Assembly: GCA_029260415.1 (NCBI GenBank)
Contig: JAJDDH010000098.1
Location: 1 to 5,999 of the forward strand
Reading direction: 5' to 3'
Origin: Phycisphaerales bacterium
Lineage (GTDB): Bacteria > Planctomycetota > Phycisphaerae > Phycisphaerales > UBA1924
DNA: 5,999 nucleotides
The position numbers and the translations under genes were made by a program. How positions within the stretch are numbered: position 1 is the stretch's first letter; each line of letters starts with the position of its first letter. The notes beneath the pieces were generated by a model. The model was not told the DNA's origin. It ran no database searches and saw only the letters and a list, made by a program, of their open reading frames with translations. Shown here piece by piece: positions 1 to 5,562 of this stretch.

Positions 1-922
1 GGCTCATCGACTCGCTCTGCTGGAGCAGCTCGCGCACCGCCTCGCTGGCCTGCTCGAAGTCGCCAGAGCGCAGTCGATCGGCGAGCTCCTTGCTCATCGC
101 ATCGTCGCCCGCCTCCAGCTCGCGCGTCAGCTCCTGGAACGCGTCGCGTTCGAGCTCCCGGCGCAGCGCTTCCTGTTCGAGCGACTCCGCCGTGCGTTCG
201 AGCGTGCTCGCCGCCTCCGCCCGCGCCTCCTCGGGCGTGGTCAGCCCATCGCTCAGCTCGGACTCGATCTCTGCCAGCCGCTCCAGGTCCTGGGTGCTGG
301 CGCCCTCCAGGGTCGGCTCGTCCGCCGCGGCTTCGCGGATCGCCTGCAGCGCGTCCTCTACCTGCTCGATCGCCTCGGTCCGCTCCGCCAGCGTGACCGG
401 CGGCGTAACAGAGTTGCCGCCCCCCACCGCCCGGTACGGCAGCAGCAACCCACCGAGCACCGCGAGCGCCCCGACCGCGGGCCAGGCGACCCACGTCCAG
501 CCCCAGCGGATCGGCGCCGCCCGGGCGATATCCGCCTCCCGGGCCGCCGCCTCGCCCTGCTCGATCGCGAGACGCGCGAAGGCGTCGTCCTGATTGTGAA
601 AATCATCCCCGAGCGCGATCGCGTTCCGCAGGCGATCGTGCGACGCGAGCGATTCGTCGATGAGCGCCGCCCCGTGCATCGCCCGCGCCGGGCGACGCAT
701 CGACCATGCCGCGGCGCCCAGGCCCGCGGCCACCATCGGTCCGGCAACGAGCATCCACCACGCGAGATGGAGCACGATCAGCCGGTCCGTCGCGATCAGC
801 AGCACGGCGACCAGAGCGCCCAGCAGCATCGCACGCCCGAGAACCGCGACACCGACGCCCCGTCTCTCGCGCCTCGCGGCCCGCAGACCCGCCCTGATCG
901 CGCCCTGTGGCTGCGTTCCCAT
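1..922 (-). CDS. Membrane protein with three hydrophobic segments and a long acidic helical region (C-terminus beyond window)
   Basis: The frame is open from the ATG at 922 to the window edge, giving the first 307 residues. A basic N-terminus (residues 1-22, many Arg) precedes two closely spaced hydrophobic segments (about 24-44 and 48-74). A short soluble part follows (75-138, with the sequence ALIDESLASHDRLRNAIAL), then a third hydrophobic segment (about 141-163). The rest (178-307) is rich in Glu, Ala, Leu and Arg and looks helical or coiled-coil. The layout, and the 'D..L...DRL..A' stretch after the paired membrane segments, resemble the large DUF4175-like membrane proteins seen in Planctomycetes and Proteobacteria; this is a resemblance from memory, not a firm family call. 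The start is well fixed: an in-frame TAG lies only 12 nt upstream with no other start codon between. No Shine-Dalgarno is visible. It is divergent from trpD. Function is not known; an envelope role is inferred from topology. Confidence 0.8.
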   Translation of the reverse strand, partial: MGTQPQGAIRAGLRAARRERRGVGVAVLGRAMLLGALVAVLLIATDRLIVLHLAWWMLVAGPMVAAGLGAAAWSMRRPARAMHGAALIDESLASHDRLRNAIALGDDFHNQDDAFARLAIEQGEAAAREADIARAAPIRWGWTWVAWPAVGALAVLGGLLLPYRAVGGGNSVTPPVTLAERTEAIEQVEDALQAIREAAADEPTLEGASTQDLERLAEIESELSDGLTTPEEARAEAASTLERTAESLEQEALRRELERDAFQELTRELEAGDDAMSKELADRLRSGDFEQASEAVRELLQQSESMS

Positions 923-928
923 CGCCCA

Positions 929-934
929 ATTCTA
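929..934 (-). promoter_or_regulatory. Candidate -10 element (TAGAAT) for a leaderless transcript of the leftward membrane-protein gene
   Basis: Read on the minus strand, TAGAAT ends 6 nt before the ATG at 922, with TGGGCG between. A TAnnnT hexamer at this distance would place the transcription start at or next to the start codon, which fits the lack of a Shine-Dalgarno. No TTGACA-like -35 is seen about 17 bp further upstream. The call rests on position and hexamer match only. Confidence 0.45.
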
Positions 935-964
935 CGGGCCACGGGCGTCGCGCGTTGCGTCGAG

Positions 965-970
965 TATCCT
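965..970 (+). promoter_or_regulatory. Candidate -10 element (TATCCT) for a leaderless trpD transcript
   Basis: TATCCT ends 6 nt before the GTG at 977, with CGGGGG between. This is the same spacing as the TAnnnT hexamer of the divergent gene. No recognisable -35 is present. The G-run could act as a weak ribosome binding sequence, but it abuts the start codon and is badly placed for that. The two putative promoters face away from each other, so their -35 regions would overlap in the 30 bp between the hexamers. Confidence 0.45.
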
Positions 971-976
971 CGGGGG

Positions 977-2023
977 GTGCAGATCCACGACGCCCTTGCC
1001 GAACTGATCGCCGGACGCCCGCTGGGCGAGTCTGGCGCCGAGTCCGTTTTCGAGCAGATGCTCGCCGGAACCCTCGACGACGCCCAGATCGGCGCCCTCC
1101 TGGGCATGATCCAGGCCCGGGGCCCGAGCGTGGACGAGCTCGTCGGCGCCGCCCGCGTCATGCGACGCCACGTCGAGAAGGTCCCCACGCCCGACGACCC
1201 GACGCGCCCGATCATCGACACCTGCGGCACCGGGGGCGCGCCCAAGACCTTCAACGTCTCCACCGCCGCGGCGATCGTCGTAGCGGGCGCCCGCGCCCAG
1301 CCGGGCACAGGCGTCGAGCGCGTCCTCGTCGCAAAGCACGGCAACCGCTCGCGAACCGGTCGGGGATCCGCCGAGGTGCTCATGAGCCTGGGCGTCAACG
1401 TGGACGCCTCGCCCGACGTTCAGGGACGCTGTCTCGACGAGGCGGGGTTGTGTTTTTGCTTCGCGATTCACCACCATCCCGCGGCCAAGCACGCCGTGCC
1501 CGTCCGCCGGTCGCTGGGCGTGCCCACCATGTTCAACCTGCTGGGCCCGCTGACCAACCCAGCGGGCACGCCCCGTCAGCTGCTGGGGGTGTGGGACGGT
1601 CGCTTTGTCGAGCCCCTGGCCCAGGCGCTGCTGCGCCTCGGCGCCGAGCGCGCGTGGGTGGTGCACTCCGACGACGGGCTTGATGAGCTCAGCATCACGG
1701 ACTGCACGCAGATCGGGCGGGTCGAGAACGGCCGGGTCGAGCCTGGTCGCATCGACCCCGAGCCCCTGGGCCTCTCGTGCGACTCGCTCGAGCAGCTCCG
1801 GGCCCGCGACGTGGAGCACGCGGCGGACATGGTCCGCCAAATCATCGGGGGCGATGATGGCCCGCCGACGGACATGACGCTGCTCAGCGCGGGCGCGGCG
1901 ATGGTGGTCGCGGGCGCCGCGGGCACGATCGAATCGGGTATCGAGCTGGCGCGGGAGTCGATCGGTTCGGGACGAGCCCAGAGGGCGCTCGACGATCTCG
2001 CCCGTCTCTCGCACGAGCGGTAA
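977..2023 (+). CDS. trpD: Anthranilate phosphoribosyltransferase (TrpD)
   Basis: This enzyme transfers the phosphoribosyl group of PRPP to anthranilate, the second committed step of tryptophan synthesis, in the cytoplasm. The 348-aa product has the usual family length. The N-terminal helical domain (about 1-66) matches the family pattern 'ALAELIAGRPL...DDAQIGALLGMIQARG...ELVGAARVMR'. The PRPP-binding glycine loop is DTCGTGG at 81-87, followed by NVSTA (93-97), KHGNR (120-124), a conserved HHPAAKHAVPVRRSLG region, FNLLGPLTNPAG (186-197), and the metal-binding Asp-Glu pair 236-237 in DGLDELS. Two details are unusual: the loop reads GTGGAPKTFNVST, without the usual Asp after GTGG, and about nine residues are inserted near 104-117 before KHGNR. 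The open frame extends upstream to 596, but that part is antisense to the neighbouring gene and unlike TrpD, so the GTG at 977 is chosen because it places the family's N-terminus correctly. No other trp gene is visible nearby. Confidence 0.95.
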   Translation: MQIHDALAELIAGRPLGESGAESVFEQMLAGTLDDAQIGALLGMIQARGPSVDELVGAARVMRRHVEKVPTPDDPTRPIIDTCGTGGAPKTFNVSTAAAIVVAGARAQPGTGVERVLVAKHGNRSRTGRGSAEVLMSLGVNVDASPDVQGRCLDEAGLCFCFAIHHHPAAKHAVPVRRSLGVPTMFNLLGPLTNPAGTPRQLLGVWDGRFVEPLAQALLRLGAERAWVVHSDDGLDELSITDCTQIGRVENGRVEPGRIDPEPLGLSCDSLEQLRARDVEHAADMVRQIIGGDDGPPTDMTLLSAGAAMVVAGAAGTIESGIELARESIGSGRAQRALDDLARLSHER

Positions 2024-2026
2024 GCC

Positions 2027-4393
2027 CTAGTCCTGCGAGACGGCCTCGATGATCTCATCGAGCGTGCGCTCGTTGCTCAGGCCCACCGACGCAGCGTCCC
2101 GCGAGACCAGGGCGTAGCGGAACGTCTTCTCGTCCTTCGGGTTGGGCGCGATCCACAGGATCAGGTCCAGCTCGCCGTGGTTCTTGAGCACCTTGCGGAC
2201 CCGTGACCCGAACTCCGGGGCGTCGATCGGGACAGCGCCCCGCGCGTTCTCCGCCTCAGCCAGCAGGGCGATCTGGCGTTCACCCTCGTCCTGGCTCAGG
2301 GTCACCGGATCGCTGACAAGGTCTCCGACGAGTTCCACGCCGCCCGCGCGGAGCGCCGCGATCCCGTAGCCGATGTCCGACGCGATGCTCTCGTGCAGGG
2401 GGTACGCCAGGTCCGAGACCACGAGCATGGTCGCGTCCAGGGCCATCGACGCGGGGTAGACGGGCGCCTCGGGCATCGTCGCCATCTCGGGCATGGGCTT
2501 CATGCCGCGGATCTCGTGCGTGAGCGTCCCGTCGTCGTGGAGAGTCGTCGTCTCGCTGTAGTAGGTACGGGAGCCGGGCTTGAGGGCGAGCACCACGGCG
2601 ATTCCACCGGCGAAGAGCATGAAGAACAGCAGCAGCGCCGCCACCACGCCCGCGGCGCCAGCGCGCTCGTGCCGGGCGGTGGACGTGTGCCGACCCCGTC
2701 GATTGTTGACACGCTCGTGAGCGCGACGGCGCGTCTCCGCGGCGCGAGCGCGAGCGCTGGCGACCTGGTCCGCCGCCTTGTACCGGTGCTCGACCGGGCG
2801 AAGCGGGCGGGGCGCCTGAGCGGGGCGAGCCCTGCCCCCAGCGCCCGCGTCGTACCGACCCGTCAGCCAGCTCGCCAGTGAGATGTTGGGCTTGACCCGC
2901 CCGCGAGCCGCCGGGGGGGTGAACGCGTTGGCGACCTCCGCCGCGGCCTGGGCCGCCGCCGCCGCGACGTCCTTGCCGATCCCAACCGCCGCGACCGCGA
3001 CCTTCGGGGGCACGGGAGTCGCGGCCTTGGGAGTCTCGCGCACGGGCTCGTCAGCGTCGTCGTCCTGCATGGGCGCCGGCGCGCCCACCGCGCCCGACAT
3101 GCTGGGCAGGTCCGCCGGACGCATCGCGAACGGGTCGCTCGAGGCCCGCACCGCGTCAAGGTCCGCCAGCATCGCCGCGGCGCTGGCGTACCGCTGGTCG
3201 TACTCGGCCATCGCCCGGCGCACGATCCATCGCAGCGCCTCGGGGCAGCGCTTGGAGATCTGGCTCAGCCCCCCGTGCGCGGGGAACGAGTTCTCGATCA
3301 CCGAGAACAGCACCGCGCCCGCGGCGTACACGTCGAACTTCGCCCCGTCGATCTGGTGCACCTTCACGCCCCGCAGCGCCTGGCGCACCAGCTCGGGATC
3401 GCGGAAGTACTCGGTGCCGTGGGTCGTCAGGGTCATCGCGCTGCGCAGCGGCGTGACGAGCCCGAAGTCCACCAGGTGCGCGCCGTCGCCCTCAATAATG
3501 ATGTTGTCGGGCTTGACGTCCTTGTGCCACAGCCCGCCCGAGTGGTACGTGTGCAGCGTGTCGAGCAGGTCGGAGATGTAGCCCGCGGCGCTGTTCAGCT
3601 TCTCGTCGGAGAGACCCTCGCCCCCGCTCTCGGCGTGCATCCGCTGCGTCACCATCGCCAGCGACTCACCCGGCACGTACTTCATCACGTAGAAGAACCG
3701 CTCGCCCTCTTCCGAGTGCTCGAGCACCAGCCCCAGCTTCTTGGCCGCGTCCAGCGACCGGCTCTCGCGCAGGATCTGCGGCAGGCTCGACCCGTCGTTG
3801 ATGCTGAACACCTTGATCACGACCCGGTCCAGGTCCCCGTGCCCGCGCCGCTCGAACCCGGCCCGCTTCATCGCGTCGGGCTCGGCGACGTACAGCTTCC
3901 CGCCCGAGCCCCCGCCCTGCAGCGAACCGATGATCGTGTACCCCTCGAACATGCCCACACGCTTCTTGCTGGGCTTGTCGCGCCCGGGCGCCGCGGCCAT
4001 GACCTGCGGCAGGCGCTGCTCGAACCCCTCGGTCGCGCTCCGCAGCCCGATCAGCGCCAGCGGGCGCCCGATCAGGATCCGGTAGCAGCACCCGAAGACG
4101 CTGGACATCTCCGTGCTGAACGCCCTGCCGTAGTGCCCCGCCGCGGACCATCGCCCGATGAGCACCGTCCCCGTGACCAGCAGCGCGTAGATCGGCAGCA
4201 GCACCGCCGAGCCCACGATGCGTCCCGCGTCACCGATGACGCCGAAGATGAACGAGAAGACGTGCGAGACGAACATGCCGATCCCGGTCAGCACCTTGCC
4301 CAGCAGCGCCACGCCCAGCCCGATCACGACGATCAGCAGCACGATGCCAAACGCAACGGCCAGCAGTGTGAGGATCAGTCCCGCGATGCTCAT
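2027..4393 (-). CDS. Membrane-anchored Ser/Thr protein kinase with N-terminal hydrophobic block and C-terminal exported domain
   Basis: The 788-aa protein has a very hydrophobic N-terminus (about 4-31, 34-56 and 59-80), a Hanks-type kinase domain (about 150-415), a long Ala/Pro/Arg-rich linker (about 420-578), one clear membrane segment (583-604), and a C-terminal domain of about 180 residues with no family I recognise. Kinase motifs are present: glycine loop with G160, G162 and G165; VVIK lysine K194; helix-C Glu E210; catalytic loop HKDVKPDN (H290, D292, K294, N297); DFG at 309-311; DPE at 332-334 in place of APE; D354; and R401 near the domain end. All catalytic residues are intact, so it should be active. 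The usual HRD arginine is Lys291, so regulation through activation-loop phosphorylation may differ. The ATG at 4393 has a strong AAGGAG six bases upstream. It lies 41 nt downstream of an ECF sigma gene, presumably in one operon, and ends 3 bp from the convergent trpD. Substrate is unknown; the sigma factor is an inferred candidate. Confidence 0.93.
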   Translation of the reverse strand: MSIAGLILTLLAVAFGIVLLIVVIGLGVALLGKVLTGIGMFVSHVFSFIFGVIGDAGRIVGSAVLLPIYALLVTGTVLIGRWSAAGHYGRAFSTEMSSVFGCCYRILIGRPLALIGLRSATEGFEQRLPQVMAAAPGRDKPSKKRVGMFEGYTIIGSLQGGGSGGKLYVAEPDAMKRAGFERRGHGDLDRVVIKVFSINDGSSLPQILRESRSLDAAKKLGLVLEHSEEGERFFYVMKYVPGESLAMVTQRMHAESGGEGLSDEKLNSAAGYISDLLDTLHTYHSGGLWHKDVKPDNIIIEGDGAHLVDFGLVTPLRSAMTLTTHGTEYFRDPELVRQALRGVKVHQIDGAKFDVYAAGAVLFSVIENSFPAHGGLSQISKRCPEALRWIVRRAMAEYDQRYASAAAMLADLDAVRASSDPFAMRPADLPSMSGAVGAPAPMQDDDADEPVRETPKAATPVPPKVAVAAVGIGKDVAAAAAQAAAEVANAFTPPAARGRVKPNISLASWLTGRYDAGAGGRARPAQAPRPLRPVEHRYKAADQVASARARAAETRRRAHERVNNRRGRHTSTARHERAGAAGVVAALLLFFMLFAGGIAVVLALKPGSRTYYSETTTLHDDGTLTHEIRGMKPMPEMATMPEAPVYPASMALDATMLVVSDLAYPLHESIASDIGYGIAALRAGGVELVGDLVSDPVTLSQDEGERQIALLAEAENARGAVPIDAPEFGSRVRKVLKNHGELDLILWIAPNPKDEKTFRYALVSRDAASVGLSNERTLDEIIEAVSQD

Positions 4394-4399
4394 GTCCGG

Positions 4400-4405
4400 C
4401 TCCTT
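4400..4405 (-). promoter_or_regulatory. Ribosome binding site (AAGGAG) of the kinase gene
   Basis: On the minus strand AAGGAG stands 6 nt before the ATG at 4393, in the 41-nt gap after the sigma gene. It is a near-perfect Shine-Dalgarno and fixes the kinase start. The short gap has no terminator or promoter-like element, which supports co-transcription with the sigma gene. Confidence 0.8.
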
Positions 4406-4434
4406 CGGTCCCCCGGCGTGGGCCCGCCCGACGC

Positions 4435-5208
4435 TCAGTCGGCCAACGCCCGCTCGTCCGCCCGCCGAAGCTCCATCTGCTGGTGGTAGATCTCAGCAAT
4501 CGCCTCGTCGAACATGGCGTCCAGACCTTTATCCAGCTCGCCACCCGCACCATTGGGATTCCCCGCCAGCCCGTTTCGCTCCGCCTCCCTCAGCTCCTCC
4601 TGCGTGAACGAGTAGGTTGCCACCACCTCGTGCAGGCGGGCCCGGAGCACCCCCCGGATCTTGGTCAGGCGGCGCGAGACCGTTGGCTCCGAGACGCCCA
4701 CGTTCGTCGCTACGTCCTTCCCGCTCATCCCGTCGAGCACGCGCATCCGGTAGATCGCGAACTCGGTGAAGTCGCTCTCGCGCTCCACCATCCGGATCGC
4801 GGCCTCAACCTTGGCCCGGAAGACCGCCGCCTCGTACGCCTCGTCCACGCCCAGGCCAGACGCCGAGCCCATCCATGCCTCGTCCAGCGAGGCGTTGGCC
4901 TTACCGCCACCACGTTTCAGGGCGTTTCTCCGGTCCATCTCGTCGCCCAGCACGTGCTTGGCAATCGCCAGCAGCCAGGTCGAGAACCGGGCGCCCCGCC
5001 CGGGGTCGTACCGATCGATCGAGTTTGAGAGCGCCGTCAGGGTCTCCTGCGACAGGTCCCGGACCGTCTCGACCCCGATCCGCCCGCGCCCCCACTTGGT
5101 CAGCTGGGCTCGGATGACCGGGCCGAAGGTCTCCCACAGCTCGAACCACGCGCTCTGGTCGTTGGCGCGGAGGCGGCTGATGAAGCTCGTCGTGAGCGAG
5201 TTGAGCAT
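4435..5208 (-). CDS. ECF-type RNA polymerase sigma factor with C-terminal extension
   Basis: The protein would direct RNA polymerase to a set of promoters. From the ATG at 5208 it has 257 residues. Region 2 spans about 18-96, with DLSQETL at 51-57 and FSTWLLAIAKHVLGDEMDRR at 75-94, the pattern of sigma-70 region 2 in ECF factors. Region 4 spans about 136-192, with a helix-turn-helix at 163-185 (KDVATNVGVSEPTVSRRLTKI). Region 3 is absent. An extension of about 60 residues (197-257), partly acidic and helical, goes beyond the usual ECF end. The acidic DAED motif that normally precedes 'L.QE' reads T48-V-R-D51. The frame also allows a GTG start at 5241; the ATG is preferred because the family sequence begins there and an AGGGG stretch lies 10 nt upstream. 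No anti-sigma gene is adjacent; the next gene is a Ser/Thr kinase. ECF factors linked to such kinases are known in Planctomycetes. Confidence 0.92.
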   Translation of the reverse strand: MLNSLTTSFISRLRANDQSAWFELWETFGPVIRAQLTKWGRGRIGVETVRDLSQETLTALSNSIDRYDPGRGARFSTWLLAIAKHVLGDEMDRRNALKRGGGKANASLDEAWMGSASGLGVDEAYEAAVFRAKVEAAIRMVERESDFTEFAIYRMRVLDGMSGKDVATNVGVSEPTVSRRLTKIRGVLRARLHEVVATYSFTQEELREAERNGLAGNPNGAGGELDKGLDAMFDEAIAEIYHQQMELRRADERALAD

Positions 5209-5218
5209 GCGACGTTGA

Positions 5219-5223
5219 CCCCT
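5219..5223 (-). promoter_or_regulatory. Weak ribosome binding site (AGGGG) of the sigma gene
   Basis: AGGGG on the minus strand lies 10 nt upstream of the ATG at 5208. The match is imperfect and the spacing slightly long, but it supports the ATG over the upstream GTG at 5241. Confidence 0.4.
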
Positions 5224-5270
5224 GCTCGCCCATCCAAGCACGGGCGGCGTTCAGGTTCTTCCGATTCGGG

Positions 5271-5287
5271 CAGGGGCAATTCCCCTG
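5271..5287. repeat. Perfect inverted repeat CAGGGG-5-CCCCTG upstream of the sigma gene
   Basis: Two 6-bp arms flank a 5-base centre (CAATT), 63 bp upstream of the sigma ATG. It could be an operator or a hairpin in the sigma mRNA leader. If the TATCCT at 5314-5319 is the -10, it would lie within the transcribed leader. No T-run follows, so it is not a standard terminator. Confidence 0.45.
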
Positions 5288-5313
5288 GTTCTGCCATCCC
5301 AATATGCCGCAAG

Positions 5314-5319
5314 AGGATA
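5314..5319 (-). promoter_or_regulatory. Candidate -10 element (TATCCT) for the sigma-kinase operon
   Basis: On the minus strand the hexamer TATCCT is identical to the one placed before trpD. It would give a leader of roughly 100 nt that includes the inverted repeat at 5271-5287. No matching -35 is visible, so support is weak. The CATATT hexamer at 5301-5306 on the same strand is an alternative. Confidence 0.25.
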
Positions 5320-5439
5320 CGCCACGCCCGCGCCGAGGCCGCGATCGGCCCTCCGGAGCGCGTTTGACGTCCGAAAACCGCAAAATCTTCGCTCACGCTG
5401 AAAGCCCGCCCCGTGCCTTCCCAGCAACCACTCTGTCAG

Positions 5440-5467
5440 GGCGTCGTCGGGTCAGGCCCGTCACGCC
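5440..5467. repeat. Two-part imperfect inverted repeat in the intergenic region
   Basis: GGCGT (5440-5444) pairs with ACGCC (5463-5467), and inside it CGGG (5448-5451) pairs with CCCG (5457-5460) around the loop TCAGG. A small asymmetric internal loop (3 and 2 bases) separates the two stems. It could fold in RNA or mark a protein site; the high GC content makes chance pairing likely. Confidence 0.3.
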
Positions 5468-5517
5468 GGAACAACACGCACGGCAGGCGCCCTCCAGGAC
5501 GCCCGCACACGACAGGC

Positions 5518-5532
5518 GCCGGGCAACCCGGC
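5518..5532 (+). repeat. GC-only hairpin (GCCGGG-CAA-CCCGGC) just before the coiled-coil gene
   Basis: A perfect 6-bp all-GC stem with a 3-base loop ends 18 bp before the AGGAG site of the gene at 5563. If transcription starts upstream it would be a stable hairpin in the 5' leader, able to affect mRNA stability or ribosome access. It has no T-tract, so a terminator is not supported. Confidence 0.4.
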
Positions 5533-5550
5533 ACAGAGGGACCGAGTCCC

Positions 5551-5555
5551 AGGAG
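5551..5555 (+). promoter_or_regulatory. Ribosome binding site (AGGAG) of the coiled-coil gene
   Basis: AGGAG lies 7 nt before the ATG at 5563. This is good spacing and fixes the start of the gene. Confidence 0.75.
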
Positions 5556-5562
5556 TAGAATA

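Larger units (their letters stand above)
5209..5562. other. Divergent intergenic region between the sigma gene and the coiled-coil gene (354 bp)
   Basis: No convincing gene is seen here; the short open frames have no family resemblance and are typical of GC-rich DNA. The region must hold the promoters for the leftward sigma-kinase operon and the rightward coiled-coil gene. It contains three inverted repeats (listed separately), a TATCCT hexamer on the minus strand, a direct repeat of CAGGCGCC (5484-5491 and 5513-5520), and 236 bp (5320-5555) without a single TA dinucleotide. Confidence 0.7.

Noticed and set aside
90..593. 167-aa Ser/Arg-rich frame on the plus strand
   Set aside because: It lies antisense to the membrane-protein gene, and its Ser/Ala/Arg bias is the mirror of the Glu/Ala/Leu-rich coding strand.
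596..976. Long upstream extension of the trpD reading frame to a GTG at 596
   Set aside because: The added 127 residues are Arg/Pro/His-rich, antisense to the membrane-protein gene and unlike any TrpD N-terminus. The family alignment begins at 977.
932..2014. 360-aa open frame antisense to trpD
   Set aside because: It is a shadow of trpD codon bias, rich in Arg, His and Gly with no domain, while the plus strand encodes a clear TrpD.
3275..4489. 404-aa open frame antisense to the kinase
   Set aside because: Its composition (Arg, His, Gln, Pro-rich) is typical of a mirror frame of GC-rich coding DNA; the opposite strand has complete kinase motifs.
5209..5241. GTG start at 5241 for the sigma factor
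   Set aside because: It would add 11 residues not expected in the family and lacks a ribosome binding site as good as that for the ATG at 5208.
5364..5369. TTGACG as a -35 element for the rightward gene
   Set aside because: The hexamer 17 bp downstream is CTTCGC, which is no -10, and no TAnnnT exists until the start codon region.
5556..5561. TAGAAT before the coiled-coil gene as a leaderless -10
   Set aside because: It ends only 1 nt before the ATG, too close to drive the gene, and a good AGGAG site indicates a leader.
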